Counted from the stretch's first letter, positions 1-8,659 are shown. The stretch is 41,311 nucleotides of DNA from Sphingomonas sp. Y57 (GCF_001015195.1 NZ_LDES01000076.1:1-41311), one strand, 5' to 3'. Numbers and translations are program-made. The notes: a model not told the origin generated them from the sequence alone.

Positions 1-18
1 GCCTCCGCCGGGATGACG
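1..18. repeat. Edge fragment of the interspersed palindromic repeat
   Basis: The first 18 bases match, with one difference, the right arm of the palindromic repeat at 28271-28360 (GCCTCCGCCGG followed by GATGACG). The other arm would lie left of the window. It is probably another copy of the same family, cut by the window edge. Nothing else is recognised up to the gor ribosome binding site near 100-110. Confidence 0.4.
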
Positions 19-115
19 GGGGCTGGATCGATCACTGTCATCGGCAGGATCGGTTTGCACCTGCGCGTAGCAACCGCCATATCGGCCCCCGTATCTAGCG
101 GAGGAAGGCAGGCCG

Positions 116-1462
116 ATGGCCGAGTACGACTATGATCTCTTCGTGATCGGTGCCGGTTCGGGCGGTGTGCGTGCGTCGCGCGTGGCCGCGGCCTATGGTG
201 CGCGCGTGGCTGTGGCGGAGGAGCATCGGGTCGGCGGGACCTGCGTGATCCGCGGCTGCGTTCCCAAGAAGATGCTCGTCTATGGATCGCACTTCGCAGA
301 GGATCTTCACGACGCGGCCCGTTATGGCTGGGAGCTCGGCGACATCAGGTTCGACTGGAAGACGCTGCGCGACAACGTCAACGCCGACGTCGACAGGCTC
401 GAGGGCCTCTATACGAACACGCTCGACAACAACAAGGTCGAGGTCTTCCGCGAGCGAGCGACGGTATCAGGCGCCAATGAGGTGACTCTGGCGAGCGGCC
501 GGACGGTCAGCGCCAGGTTCATCCTGATCGCGACCGGGGCCTGGCCCGTGGTGCCCGACGTTCCCGGCGCGGAGCATGGCATCACCTCGAACGAGGTTTT
601 CTATATCGACGAACTGCCCAGGCGGGTGGTGATCGCGGGGGCGGGTTACATCGCCAACGAATTCGCGGGCATCTTCCACGCACTCGGCAGCAAGGTAACC
701 GTCGTCAACCGTTCGGACCAGATATTGCGCGGCTATGACGAGCAGATCCGGGACCGGCTGTTCCAGATCTCGACCCAGAAGGGGATCGAGTTCATCTTCA
801 ACGCCAGCTTCGAGAAGATCGAGAAGCGCGACGACGGTTCGCTCTGCATCCATTTCAAGGACCACCCCAGGTGCGATGCCGACCTGCTGCTGTTCGCGAT
901 CGGCCGCAGCCCCAAGACGGACGGGCTCGGCCTGGAGGCGGTCGGCGTCGAACTGAACGACAAGGGGGCGATCGTCGTCGATGCGGACAATCGGTCGTCC
1001 GTGCCGTCGATCTACGCGGTGGGCGACGTGACCGACCGGGTCCAGCTGACGCCGGTGGCGATCCGCGAGGGGCAGGCGTTCGCCGACACGGTGTTCGGCG
1101 AGAAGCCGCACCGGGTCGACTATGGCGCGATCCCCAGTGCGGTGTTCAGCAACCCGCCGATGGCCGGCGTCGGCCTGACCGAACGCCAGGCGCGCGAGCA
1201 GTTCGGGACGGTCAAGATCTTCACATCGGACTTCCGTGCGATGCGCAACGTGCTGGCGGGTCGCAACGAACGCTCGCTCTATAAGCTGGTCGTGCATGCC
1301 GAGACCGACGTGGTTCTCGGCATCCACATGATCAGCCCCGACGCGCCCGAAATCCTCCAGGCTGCGGCGATCGCGGTCAAGGCCGGCCTCACCAAGGCGC
1401 AGTTCGACCAGACCATTGCGCTCCATCCCTCGATGGCGGAAGAGCTGGTGCTGATGAAATAG
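116..1462 (+). CDS. gor: Glutathione-disulfide reductase
   Basis: FAD-dependent pyridine nucleotide-disulfide oxidoreductase that reduces oxidised glutathione with NADPH in the cytoplasm. The N-terminal dinucleotide motif is GAGSGGVRA (about residues 12-20). The redox-active disulfide is C43/C48 in GGTCVIRGCVPKK, the form typical of glutathione reductases rather than lipoamide dehydrogenases. A second Rossmann motif, GAGYIANEFAG, lies near 175 and is followed by basic residues (VNRSDQILR) that suit NADPH. The C-terminal active-site pair H437/E442 (HPSMAEE) belongs to the partner subunit's site. The length of 448 is normal. The ATG has a strong GGAGGAAGG Shine-Dalgarno just upstream. A weak TTTGCA/CATATC pair with an 18-bp spacer at 54-83 could be its promoter. 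A glycosyltransferase-like gene follows after 27 bp. Confidence 0.96.
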   Translation: MAEYDYDLFVIGAGSGGVRASRVAAAYGARVAVAEEHRVGGTCVIRGCVPKKMLVYGSHFAEDLHDAARYGWELGDIRFDWKTLRDNVNADVDRLEGLYTNTLDNNKVEVFRERATVSGANEVTLASGRTVSARFILIATGAWPVVPDVPGAEHGITSNEVFYIDELPRRVVIAGAGYIANEFAGIFHALGSKVTVVNRSDQILRGYDEQIRDRLFQISTQKGIEFIFNASFEKIEKRDDGSLCIHFKDHPRCDADLLLFAIGRSPKTDGLGLEAVGVELNDKGAIVVDADNRSSVPSIYAVGDVTDRVQLTPVAIREGQAFADTVFGEKPHRVDYGAIPSAVFSNPPMAGVGLTERQAREQFGTVKIFTSDFRAMRNVLAGRNERSLYKLVVHAETDVVLGIHMISPDAPEILQAAAIAVKAGLTKAQFDQTIALHPSMAEELVLMK

Positions 1463-1489
1463 GCGGGAAGCGGGGGGGGCAGCCGTCGA

Positions 1490-2626
1490 ATGAGTGCAGG
1501 AGTTTCAACGGGGCAGCCGCGTCGCCTGCTGATCGCGACCAACCATCTGCAGCAGCTGGCGGGATCCGAAGTCGTTGCCCTCGAGACCGCGCAACACTTC
1601 GCCGCTAGGGGATGCGACATTACCGTCTTCGCCAACTGGGCGGCGCCGCCGATGGCGGAGCTGATGGCGGCGGCGACTGGCAGGCCGGTGGTCACCGACC
1701 CGAACCGGATTCGGCCGTTCAGCTATGACATGGCCTATGTCCAGCATCAGGTACTGGGTCTGTTCGACTATCGGCCGGGCGACGACGAACGGACGGCGAC
1801 CCGGATCGTCGCCGGCCGCCTGTCGCGCCGGTCCTTCCTCGAAAGCGGCGGCTGGCTGCACGACCGGATCCTGGTCGACCATGTCCTCGCCAACTCGGCG
1901 CTGACCGCGGAGCATCTGGCGCTGATCGGCTATGATGCCCCGACCACCGTGTTCCACAACGCCGCGCCCGACGAATTCTTTCGGCCGTTCGCCGAGAAGC
2001 CGGCGACTCCGCGGCATATCCTCGTGGTCAGCAACCATCTCGATCCGGCGCTGGCCGACGCCATCATGCGGCTGCGCCCGGACGTCACGGTCGATCATGT
2101 CGGGGAAGCCGGCGGCCGGGTCGCGCTGGTGACCCCCGCGATGATCGCCGAGGCCGATCTCGTCATATCGATCGGCAAGACGGTGCCCTATGCGCTGGTG
2201 GGCCATGTGCCCGTCTATGTCTACGACCATTTCGGCGGACCGGGCTATCTCGATGCCGACAATATCGACGCGGCCGCTCGCTATAACTTCTCCGGGCGCT
2301 GCTGCGAACGCAGGCTGTCCGGCGCGCAGATCGCGGCCGAGATCATGGGCTCCTACGCGAAGGGCGTCGCCTTCGCCCGCGAGCCGCGTCAGGCCTGGCT
2401 CGAACGCTTTCGCCAGCCGCCCTATCTCGACCGGCTTCTCGATCCGCCGTTGGCGAGCAATGCGGAGAAGCGGCGCCGGCTCATCAAGACCGCCTTCATC
2501 GCCCAGGAACGGATGCTCGCCTGGCACGTCCGGAAAAGCCACATCCAGTGCGAATCGCTGGCGCGCCAGGTCGCGACCCTCGAGCAGCGGCTGCGGGCAA
2601 TGGAGCCGGAACGGCCGGCCGGCTGA
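1490..2626 (+). CDS. Glycosyltransferase-like protein (GT-B type)
   Basis: A 378-residue protein that looks like a GT-B glycosyltransferase of the family-4-like group, with no signal peptide or membrane segment. The N-terminal part has the pattern LLIATNHL..LAGSEVVALETAQHFAARG (about 14-45), as in enzymes that begin with a Rossmann half and a G-S/T-E helix. The second half carries the distinctive strings YDHFGGPGYL (about 246-255) and YNFSGR (about 266-271), which I associate with a group of polysaccharide-related proteins of unknown specificity. The last 30 residues (CESLARQVATLEQRLRAME) predict a short coiled coil. The canonical EX7E motif is not obvious, so activity and substrate are uncertain. 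It follows gor by 27 bp and could be cotranscribed, though no functional link is apparent. Its TGA directly abuts the hisF stop codon on the other strand. Confidence 0.7.
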   Translation: MSAGVSTGQPRRLLIATNHLQQLAGSEVVALETAQHFAARGCDITVFANWAAPPMAELMAAATGRPVVTDPNRIRPFSYDMAYVQHQVLGLFDYRPGDDERTATRIVAGRLSRRSFLESGGWLHDRILVDHVLANSALTAEHLALIGYDAPTTVFHNAAPDEFFRPFAEKPATPRHILVVSNHLDPALADAIMRLRPDVTVDHVGEAGGRVALVTPAMIAEADLVISIGKTVPYALVGHVPVYVYDHFGGPGYLDADNIDAAARYNFSGRCCERRLSGAQIAAEIMGSYAKGVAFAREPRQAWLERFRQPPYLDRLLDPPLASNAEKRRRLIKTAFIAQERMLAWHVRKSHIQCESLARQVATLEQRLRAMEPERPAG

Positions 2627-3388
2627 TCAGGTCCTGACGGGGAGTCCCGCCGCCCGGAGCGCCGCATGGGCCTCCGCCACGCTGTGCTGGCCGAAGTGGA
2701 AGATCGAGGCGGCCAGCACGGCGCTGGCGCCGCCTCTTGTCACCCCCTCGACCAGATGGTCGAGATGGCCGACGCCGCCGCTCGCGATCACCGGCACCGG
2801 CACCGCGTCGGCGACCGCGCGGGTTAGCGCCAGGTCATAGCCGTCGCGCGTGCCGTCCCGATCCATCGAGGTCAGCAATATCTCCCCGGCGCCGAGCGAT
2901 GCGAGCCGCTTCGCATGCTCGACCGCGTCGATGCCGGTCGGCTTGCGGCCGCCATGGGTATAGATTTCCCATTTCCCGGGACCCACGCTGCGTGCGTCGA
3001 CCGCGCCGACGACGCATTGCGCGCCGAAGCGCTCGGCCATCTCGGCGCACAGCTCGGGCCGTGCCACCGCCGCCGAATTGACCGCGACCTTGTCGGCGCC
3101 GGCAAGCAGCAGCGCCCGGGCATCTTCGGCGCTGCGCACCCCGCCGCCGACCGTCAACGGCATGAAGCAGACCGCGGCGGTCCGTGCGACGACATCGAGG
3201 ATCGTGCCGCGCCCCTCATGGCTGGCGGTGATGTCGAGGAAGCAAAGCTCATCCGCCCCAGCCGCGTCATAGATCCGCGCCTGCTCGACGGGGTCGCCCG
3301 CATCGGCGAGGTCGACGAAGTTGACGCCCTTGACGACCCGCCCGCCGGCGACGTCGAGACAAGGGATGACGCGGACCCGGACAGTCAT
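2627..3388 (-). CDS. hisF: Imidazole glycerol phosphate synthase cyclase subunit HisF
   Basis: The cyclase half of IGP synthase. With ammonia from HisH it converts PRFAR to imidazole glycerol phosphate and AICAR, steps five and six of histidine synthesis. It is a (beta/alpha)8 barrel of 253 residues, the normal length. The two catalytic aspartates are visible as D12 (IPCLDV) and D131 (VGAVDARS), and the phosphate-binding loops GGGVRS (about 81-86) and [11 protein letters not shown] are intact. Its start overlaps the end of hisA by 4 bp, so translation is probably coupled. It is the last gene of the leftward hisBHAF unit; hisE and hisI do not follow, because the convergent glycosyltransferase gene begins at the very next base. 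Confidence 0.98.
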   Translation of the reverse strand: MTVRVRVIPCLDVAGGRVVKGVNFVDLADAGDPVEQARIYDAAGADELCFLDITASHEGRGTILDVVARTAAVCFMPLTVGGGVRSAEDARALLLAGADKVAVNSAAVARPELCAEMAERFGAQCVVGAVDARSVGPGKWEIYTHGGRKPTGIDAVEHAKRLASLGAGEILLTSMDRDGTRDGYDLALTRAVADAVPVPVIASGGVGHLDHLVEGVTRGGASAVLAASIFHFGQHSVAEAHAALRAAGLPVRT

Positions 3389-4116
3389 CCGCGCGCCACC
3401 TTCAGGGCTTCGGCCAGGTCGAGCCGGCCGTCGTAGAGGGCGCGGCCGGTGATCACGCCCTCGATGCCGTCCGCGGCATGCGGGACCAGTGCCGTGATGT
3501 CGGCGATGCTCGCGACGCCGCCGCTGGCGATCACCGGGATGCTGGCGTGCCGCGCAAGGGCCACGGTTGCTTCAACGTTGCAGCCCTTGAGCAGCCCGTC
3601 GCGGCCGACGTCGGTGAACAGCAGCGAGGCGACCCCGGCGTCGGCGAAGCGGTCGGCGAGATCGGTGATGCTGACGGTCGACAGCTCCGCCCAGCCATGG
3701 GTGGCGACATAGCCGTCGCGCGCATCGACGCCGACGACGATCCGGCCGGGCAGTTCCTTCGCCGCCTCGCGGACCAGGTCGGGATTCTGCAGCGCGGCGG
3801 TGCCGATGATCACCCGCTCGACGCCGAGCGCCAGCCAGTGGTCGATGCCGGCGCGATCGCGGATACCGCCGCCCAGCTCGACCTTGCCCGGAAAGGCCCG
3901 GATGATCGCCTCCACCGCCTCCGCATTGACCGCGCGGCCGGCGAAGGCGCCATCAAGGTCGACGACGTGGAGCCATTCGGCCCCGGCTTCGGCGAAGCGC
4001 CGCGCCTGGTCGGCGGGGTCGTCGCCATAGACGGTGGCGCGGTCCATGTCGCCCTCGGCGAGGCGGACGACCTGGCCGCCTTTCAGGTCGATCGCGGGAA
4101 AGACGATGATGCTCAT
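3385..4116 (-). CDS. hisA: Phosphoribosylformimino-5-aminoimidazole carboxamide ribotide isomerase HisA
   Basis: Isomerises ProFAR to PRFAR by an Amadori rearrangement, the fourth step of histidine synthesis. It is a (beta/alpha)8 barrel of 243 residues, paralogous to HisF. The catalytic aspartates D10 (FPAIDLKGG) and D131 (VVGVDARDG) are present, as are the GGGIRD and ASGGVAS phosphate loops. It overlaps hisF by 4 bp at its 3' end. Upstream, a 105-bp gap with a palindromic repeat separates it from hisH. This is odd, because the other junctions in the operon are 1 bp or overlapping. Confidence 0.97.
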   Translation of the reverse strand: MSIIVFPAIDLKGGQVVRLAEGDMDRATVYGDDPADQARRFAEAGAEWLHVVDLDGAFAGRAVNAEAVEAIIRAFPGKVELGGGIRDRAGIDHWLALGVERVIIGTAALQNPDLVREAAKELPGRIVVGVDARDGYVATHGWAELSTVSITDLADRFADAGVASLLFTDVGRDGLLKGCNVEATVALARHASIPVIASGGVASIADITALVPHAADGIEGVITGRALYDGRLDLAEALKVARG

Positions 4117-4137
4117 TGGATCAGATCAGGCTTCCAT

Positions 4138-4200
4138 TCGTCCCGAGCGAGGTCGAGGGACGTGGGCGGGACAATGTGTCTCGACTGCGCTCGACACGGA
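4138..4200. repeat. Palindromic repeat between hisH and hisA
   Basis: The gap between hisH and hisA holds two adjacent imperfect palindromes. The first is GTCCCGAGCGAGGTCGAGGGAC-like, with GTCCC/GGGAC ends (about 4140-4161). The second has GTGTC/GACAC ends around TCGA-CTGCGC-TCGA (4176-4197). The two resemble each other (CGA-GCG-GTCGA cores), as expected of a bipartite extragenic palindromic unit. I associate this kind of sequence with interspersed repeats in sphingomonads; that link is from memory and not tested here. It could form RNA hairpins inside the his mRNA. Confidence 0.6.
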
Positions 4201-4221
4201 CGGGGCTGGCGTTCGGCGCCG

Positions 4222-4848
4222 TCACGGCCTCCACTCCAGGAACCGCGCCAGCAGTGCCAGGCCGTAGGCCTGACTCTTTTCGGGGTGGAACTGGACGCCG
4301 ACGACATTGTCGCGACCGACGGCAGCGGTGATCGGACCGCCATGGTCGGTGGTGGCGAGCCTGTCGGTCGGGTCGGCGACGTCAAAGACATAGCTGTGCA
4401 GATAATAGGCCTCGCCGGGTACGATCAGCGGATGTCCGCTGAGCGGCACAACATCGTTCCAGCCCATATGCGGCACCTTGCAGCCGGGCGCGGGCGTCAT
4501 CAGCCGAACGTCTCCGCCGATCCAGCCGAGTCCGGGGGTGCGGCCATGCTCGAGCCCCGCGTCGGCAAGGAGCTGCATGCCGACGCAGACGCCCAGGAAG
4601 GGCACCCCGCGACCCTTGACCGCCGCCTCCATCGCGGCGACCATGCCGGGGATCGCGGTCAACCCGCCCATGCAGGCGGCGAAGGCGCCGACGCCGGGCA
4701 GCACGATCCGATCGGCGCGGGCGACGATATCGGGGTCGGCGGTAACGGTCGGCTCGCCGCCGGATGCCCTCAGCGCATTCTCGACCGAGTGCAGATTGCC
4801 CGCGCCATAATCTATCAGCGCGATGGCTGCCGCCGCTTCCCCTGGCAC
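4222..4848 (-). CDS. hisH: Imidazole glycerol phosphate synthase glutaminase subunit HisH
   Basis: A class I glutamine amidotransferase that supplies ammonia to HisF. The catalytic triad is visible: C88 in GVCVGMQLL, and H188 and E190 in QFHPE. The oxyanion PGVGAF strand (about 51-56) is intact. I choose the GTG at 4848 as start, giving 208 residues. It begins one base after the hisB stop and has an AAAGGGG Shine-Dalgarno within the end of hisB about nine bases upstream, and the family's N-terminal IALIDYGAGN lies at residues 9-18. The longer ATG-started frame running to 4989 lies inside hisB and has no homologous look. The gene is leftward, second in the operon. Confidence 0.95.
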   Translation of the reverse strand: MPGEAAAAIALIDYGAGNLHSVENALRASGGEPTVTADPDIVARADRIVLPGVGAFAACMGGLTAIPGMVAAMEAAVKGRGVPFLGVCVGMQLLADAGLEHGRTPGLGWIGGDVRLMTPAPGCKVPHMGWNDVVPLSGHPLIVPGEAYYLHSYVFDVADPTDRLATTDHGGPITAAVGRDNVVGVQFHPEKSQAYGLALLARFLEWRP

Positions 4849-4849
4849 C

Positions 4850-5437
4850 TCAGAGCATCCCCTTTGTCGACGGTATCGAATCGGCCTTGCGCGGATCGAT
4901 CTCGACCGCCGTGCGGAGCGCGCGGGCAAGGGCCTTGTAGCAGCTCTCGACGATGTGATGCTGGTTGATGCCGTAGAGATTCTCGACATGGAGGGTGAGC
5001 CCTGCCGCCTGTGCGAAGCTCTGGAACCAGTGCTCGATAAGCTCCGTGTCCCATTCGCCGAGGCGCGGCCCCTTGAGATCGACCTTCCACACCGTCCAGG
5101 GCCGCCCCGATATGTCGAGCGCGACGCGGGTCAGCGTTTCGTCCATCGGCGCATAGGCATGGCCGTAGCGGGTGATCCCCTTCTTGTCGCCGAGCGCCTT
5201 GGCCAGCGCCTCGCCGATCGCGATGCCGCTGTCCTCGGTGGTATGGTGCTGGTCGATGTGGAGATCGCCGTCGATCTTCACGGTCAGGTCGATCAGCGAG
5301 TGGCGCGACAGCTGCTCGAGCATATGGTCGAGGAAGCCGATGCCGGTCGCGACGCTGTAGACGCCCGTGCCGTCGAGGTTCAGCTCGACCGCTATCGCGG
5401 TCTCGCTGGTGTTGCGCGTGATCGATGCGGTCCGCAT
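4850..5437 (-). CDS. hisB: Imidazoleglycerol-phosphate dehydratase HisB
   Basis: Dehydrates imidazole glycerol phosphate to imidazole acetol phosphate. At 195 residues it is the monofunctional form without the histidinol-phosphatase domain of enteric HisB, so a separate phosphatase is needed. The two metal-binding repeats are clear: [10 protein letters not shown], then [17 protein letters not shown] in the first half and [16 protein letters not shown] near the end. It is the first gene of the leftward hisB-H-A-F group and diverges from sspB across a 139-bp gap. An inositol-monophosphatase-family gene at 39480-40271 is a possible source of histidinol-phosphatase activity, but this is only inference. 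Confidence 0.98.
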   Translation of the reverse strand: MRTASITRNTSETAIAVELNLDGTGVYSVATGIGFLDHMLEQLSRHSLIDLTVKIDGDLHIDQHHTTEDSGIAIGEALAKALGDKKGITRYGHAYAPMDETLTRVALDISGRPWTVWKVDLKGPRLGEWDTELIEHWFQSFAQAAGLTLHVENLYGINQHHIVESCYKALARALRTAVEIDPRKADSIPSTKGML

Positions 5438-5472
5438 GGCGGCCCCCTGCTTCCCTATGGCCTGTCATGTGC

Positions 5473-5492
5473 GTGTGTGGCAAAACACACAC
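5473..5492. promoter_or_regulatory. GTGTGTG/CACACAC inverted repeat in the hisB-sspB divergent gap
   Basis: A 7-bp inverted repeat, GTGTGTG then GCAAAA then CACACAC, sits in the divergent region about 36 bp upstream of the hisB start. It may be a protein-binding site or an RNA hairpin at the 5' end of the his transcript. A CTATAGCG string at about 5507-5514 resembles a -10 element for sspB, but I cannot define either promoter with certainty. Confidence 0.35.
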
Positions 5493-5576
5493 ACGGGTCG
5501 GCGCCGCTATAGCGAGGTTGCGCCGCGCTGCAACGCACGACTTGACCCGGCGGGGTCGAGCGTTCACCAAAGCGCG

Positions 5577-6068
5577 ATGAGCGACCAAGCGCCCGACAGC
5601 CTGATTCCCTATGACGAGATCGTCCAGGAGGCGCTCCGCGCCGTGGTGGGACGGGTGCTGGGCGAGGTCGAGAAGGCGGGCGGGCTGCCCGGTGACCATC
5701 ATTTCTACATCACGTTCAAGACCCAGGGCCAGGGCGTCGACATTCCCCGGCATCTGGTGGAGCGTTTCCCCGACGAGATGACGATCGTCATCCAGAACCG
5801 CTTCTGGGACCTGAAGGTGCGGCCCGATGGCTTCGAGGTTGGCCTGTCGTTCAACCAGGTCCCGGCCCGGCTGGTGATTCCCTTCGCGGCGGTGACGGGC
5901 TTCGTCGATCCGGCGGTCAACTTCGCGCTCCAGTTCCAGGCGCAGGTCGACGACGCGATCGAGGACACGGGCCACAGCTTCGCCGGAAACGACGCCCCGG
6001 CGCCTCCGTCCGCGCCTGTCGAGGACGGTTCGAACGTCGTTTCGGTCGACTTCACGCGCAAGAAGTAA
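5577..6068 (+). CDS. sspB: ClpXP adaptor SspB (alphaproteobacterial type)
   Basis: An adaptor that binds ssrA-tagged peptides and delivers them to the ClpXP protease. The 163-residue protein has the alpha-type SspB core (from YDEIVQEALRAVVGRVL through LKVRPDGFEVGLSFNQVPARLVIPFAAVTGFVDP). After that come an acidic, proline-rich linker and a short conserved basic tail, VVSVDFTRKK, which corresponds to the ClpX-docking segment. I take the ATG at 5577 rather than an upstream start. The upstream extension would overlap hisB antisense and has random-looking composition, while MSDQAPDSLIPYDEI is a natural beginning. It stands alone between hisB and fumC. Confidence 0.93.
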   Translation: MSDQAPDSLIPYDEIVQEALRAVVGRVLGEVEKAGGLPGDHHFYITFKTQGQGVDIPRHLVERFPDEMTIVIQNRFWDLKVRPDGFEVGLSFNQVPARLVIPFAAVTGFVDPAVNFALQFQAQVDDAIEDTGHSFAGNDAPAPPSAPVEDGSNVVSVDFTRKK

Positions 6069-6090
6069 GACGCTTTCCATTTGCGAGACT

Positions 6091-6186
6091 CGTCATGTCA
6101 GCGCAGGCTGGCATTCATGTCTGTCGCCTTCTCAGATGCCGTCTCGGTTGAGGAGAGACATGGCCCCTGCCTGCGCAGGGGTGACG
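6091..6186. repeat. Palindromic intergenic element upstream of fumC
   Basis: Two related arms face each other: CGTCATGTCAGCGCAGGCTGG on the left and, reversed, CGTCACCCCTGCGCAGGCAGG on the right, agreeing at about 15 of 21 positions. The right arm contains a hairpin with a perfect 7-bp stem, CCCCTGC-CTGC-GCAGGGG (6164-6181), which ends about 42 bp before the fumC ATG. Its layout is like the CGTCATCCCGG repeats elsewhere in the window, but the core differs (GCGCAGG). It may belong to the fumC leader or be the sspB 3' end. Confidence 0.5.
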
Positions 6187-6223
6187 CATATTGGCTGTAG
6201 CCACGCCGAGCCTGAGGATTGCC

Positions 6224-7618
6224 ATGTCCACCGAGACCCGCACCGAAACCGACAGCTTCGGGCCTATCGAGGTCCCCGCCTCGGCCTATTGGGGAGCGCA
6301 GACGCAGCGATCGATCGAGAATTTCCCGTTCGGGCCCGAGGAGCGGATGCCGGCCGGCATCGTCCATGCGCTGGCGCTGGTGAAGCGGGCGGCGGCGCGG
6401 GTGAATCGCAAGCATGGGCTCGATGCGGCCCTTGCCGACGCGATCGAGGTGGCCGCCGCCGAAGTCGTCGACGGAAAGCTGGACGATCAGTTTCCGCTGG
6501 TCGTCTGGCAGACGGGGTCCGGCACCCAGACGAACATGAACGTCAACGAGGTGATCGCCGGCCGCGCCAACGAACTGTTGGCCGGAAGGCGCGGCGGCAA
6601 GAGCCCGGTCCACCCGAACGACCATGTCAACATGGGGCAGTCCTCCAACGACAGCTTTCCGACCGCGCTTCACATCGCCGCCGCGCTTGCCGTTCATCGT
6701 CGCCTCTATCCGGCACTGGAGGCCATGCAGGAGGAGCTGATCGCCAAGGCGCTGGCGTGGGACGACATCGTCAAGATCGGGCGCACCCATTTGCAGGATG
6801 CGACGCCGCTGACGCTGGGCCAGGAATTCTCCGGCTATGCCGCGCAGCTCATCGCCTGCCGCAAGCGGCTGGAGGGGGCCGTCGACGGCGGCATATTGAA
6901 GCTGGCGCAGGGCGGTACCGCGGTCGGCACCGGGCTCAACGCCGCGCCCGGCTTCGCGGAGGATGTAGCTGCCGAGATCGCGACGCTCGCCGGCCTGCCC
7001 TTCGTTACCGCGCCCAACAAGTTCGAGGCGCTCGCCTCGAACGATCCGCTCGTCCATCTTTCGGCTACGCTCGGGACGCTCGGGGTCGCGCTCACCAAGA
7101 TCGCCAACGATATCCGCCTGCTCGGCTCGGGGCCGCGATCCGGGCTGGGTGAGCTGGTTCTGCCGGAGAATGAACCAGGCAGCTCGATCATGCCGGGGAA
7201 GGTCAATCCGACGCAATGCGAAATGCTGACGATGGTATCGGCACAGGTGATCGGCAACCACCAGGCGGTGACGATCGGCGGGTTGCAGGGCCATCTGGAG
7301 CTCAACGTGTTCAAGCCGCTGATCGGCGCCGCCGTCCTGCGCTCGATCGCGCTGCTCGCCACCGGCATGGAGAGCTTCACCAGGCGCGCGCTAGAAGGCA
7401 TGGAGCCCGACCGCGCGCGCATCGCCGACCTGGTCGGGCGCTCGTTGATGCTGGTCACCGCGCTCGCCCCCGAGATCGGATACGACAATGCCGCGAAGAT
7501 CGCCAAACATGCCCATCATGAGGGCCTTACCCTGAAGGAGGCCGGCCTCGCCCTCGGCCTGATCGACGCGGCGACCTTCGATCGGGTGGTGCGGCCCGAG
7601 ACGATGGTGGGGCGGTGA
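6224..7618 (+). CDS. fumC: Class II fumarate hydratase
   Basis: Interconverts fumarate and malate in the TCA cycle; this is the iron-independent, tetrameric class. The signature loop [13 protein letters not shown] (serine base) is present, as are [14 protein letters not shown] (substrate carboxylate binding) and [15 protein letters not shown]. The length of 464 is normal. I choose the ATG at 6224, preceded by TGAGGAT, over a TTG at 6191, because the protein then opens with [17 protein letters not shown], the usual N-terminus of FumC. The gene is monocistronic or reads on into a small gene 84 bp downstream. Confidence 0.97.
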   Translation: MSTETRTETDSFGPIEVPASAYWGAQTQRSIENFPFGPEERMPAGIVHALALVKRAAARVNRKHGLDAALADAIEVAAAEVVDGKLDDQFPLVVWQTGSGTQTNMNVNEVIAGRANELLAGRRGGKSPVHPNDHVNMGQSSNDSFPTALHIAAALAVHRRLYPALEAMQEELIAKALAWDDIVKIGRTHLQDATPLTLGQEFSGYAAQLIACRKRLEGAVDGGILKLAQGGTAVGTGLNAAPGFAEDVAAEIATLAGLPFVTAPNKFEALASNDPLVHLSATLGTLGVALTKIANDIRLLGSGPRSGLGELVLPENEPGSSIMPGKVNPTQCEMLTMVSAQVIGNHQAVTIGGLQGHLELNVFKPLIGAAVLRSIALLATGMESFTRRALEGMEPDRARIADLVGRSLMLVTALAPEIGYDNAAKIAKHAHHEGLTLKEAGLALGLIDAATFDRVVRPETMVGR

Positions 7619-7702
7619 CTTCCGCGCGGGGCAGACAGGGCAGGGGAACTTCCCCGCATCCCACGCGCTTTTTCCGGGAACCATCGAACGGGGAGTATCG
7701 CT

Positions 7703-7933
7703 ATGATCGGCAAGCTTATCGGCGCCTTCATCGGCCACAAGATCGATCGCCGCGACGGCGAGGGCGGAGTGAAGGGCGCGGTGCTCGGCGCAGCTGCGGC
7801 CGGCCTGGTCCGTCGCGCCGGCCCGATCGGTCTGCTGCTCGGCGGCGCCTATGTGGCCAAGAAGGCCTTCGACAAGCGCAAGGGCGGCCGCGGCGCGGCT
7901 GGCGGCGCCCCGCCGCCCGCTGCCGGCATCTGA
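7703..7933 (+). CDS. Small glycine/alanine-rich protein, function unknown
   Basis: A 76-residue protein with an N-terminal MIGKLIGAFIGHKIDRRDGEGG, two glycine/alanine-rich hydrophobic stretches (about 28-36 and 42-53) and a basic, then Gly/Pro-rich tail. The pattern (GAFIG, GAVLGAAAAG, GLLLGGAY) resembles short proteins with glycine-zipper-like helices that may contact membranes. There is no recognised catalytic motif. A GGGGAG Shine-Dalgarno sits 6 bases before the ATG and the codon use matches its neighbours, so I think it is real. It lies between fumC and gmk, 66 bp upstream of the latter. Confidence 0.7.
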   Translation: MIGKLIGAFIGHKIDRRDGEGGVKGAVLGAAAAGLVRRAGPIGLLLGGAYVAKKAFDKRKGGRGAAGGAPPPAAGI

Positions 7934-7999
7934 TCCGGCATCTGATTTTGCCCACGGCGCAGGATTGACGCGGCGGCCCTGTCCGGGGCAAGTGCCGCC

Positions 8000-8641
8000 A
8001 TGGTCCATATCACGCTCAAGCGCCGCGGCGTCCTGTTCGTCCTCTCCTCGCCTTCGGGCGCTGGCAAGTCCACCATCGCGCGCCGCCTGCTCGCCTCCGA
8101 CGACAATCTGAAGATGTCGGTGTCGGCCACCACCCGGCCGATGCGGCCCGGTGAGGTGGATGGCGTCGACTATCATTTCGTCGATCTCGAAAAATTCCGC
8201 GAAATGGTGTCGAACCACGAGTTCCTCGAATGGGCCCATGTCTTCAACCATCGCTACGGCTCGCCGGCCCAGCCGATCGACGCGATGCTGAGCGATGGCT
8301 GCGACGTCCTGTTCGACATCGACTGGCAGGGCGCGCAGCAGCTTTACCAGACCTGCGGCGGCGACGTGGTGCGCGTCTTCATCCTGCCGCCCTCGATGGT
8401 CGAACTGGAAGACCGGCTGCGCAAGCGGGCCACCGACAGCGAGGAGGTGATCGTCGGCCGGATGCAGCGCGCCGCGGCCGAGGTGAGCCACTGGGACGGC
8501 TATGACTATGTGCTGATCAACGACGACGTCGACCGCTGCTTCGCCGAGGTCCAGCATATCCTCCGTGCCGAACGCCTCAAGCGCAGCCGCCAGACCGGCC
8601 TGATTGGCTTCATCCGGAAACTGACCACCCCCGCGGGGTAG
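8000..8641 (+). CDS. gmk: Guanylate kinase
   Basis: Phosphorylates GMP to GDP with ATP in purine nucleotide metabolism. The Walker A loop is SSPSGAGKST (about 15-24). GMP-binding residues follow in SVSATTRPMRPGEVDGVDYHFV (split around 38-58) and in EFLEWAHVFNHRYGSP. The lid helix with RLRKRATDSEEVI is intact. The length of 213 is normal. Many proteobacterial gmk genes are followed by rpoZ, but here a long non-coding structured region follows instead. Confidence 0.97.
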   Translation: MVHITLKRRGVLFVLSSPSGAGKSTIARRLLASDDNLKMSVSATTRPMRPGEVDGVDYHFVDLEKFREMVSNHEFLEWAHVFNHRYGSPAQPIDAMLSDGCDVLFDIDWQGAQQLYQTCGGDVVRVFILPPSMVELEDRLRKRATDSEEVIVGRMQRAAAEVSHWDGYDYVLINDDVDRCFAEVQHILRAERLKRSRQTGLIGFIRKLTTPAG

Positions 8642-8659
8642 TTCTTGTTTGGGCCCCTC

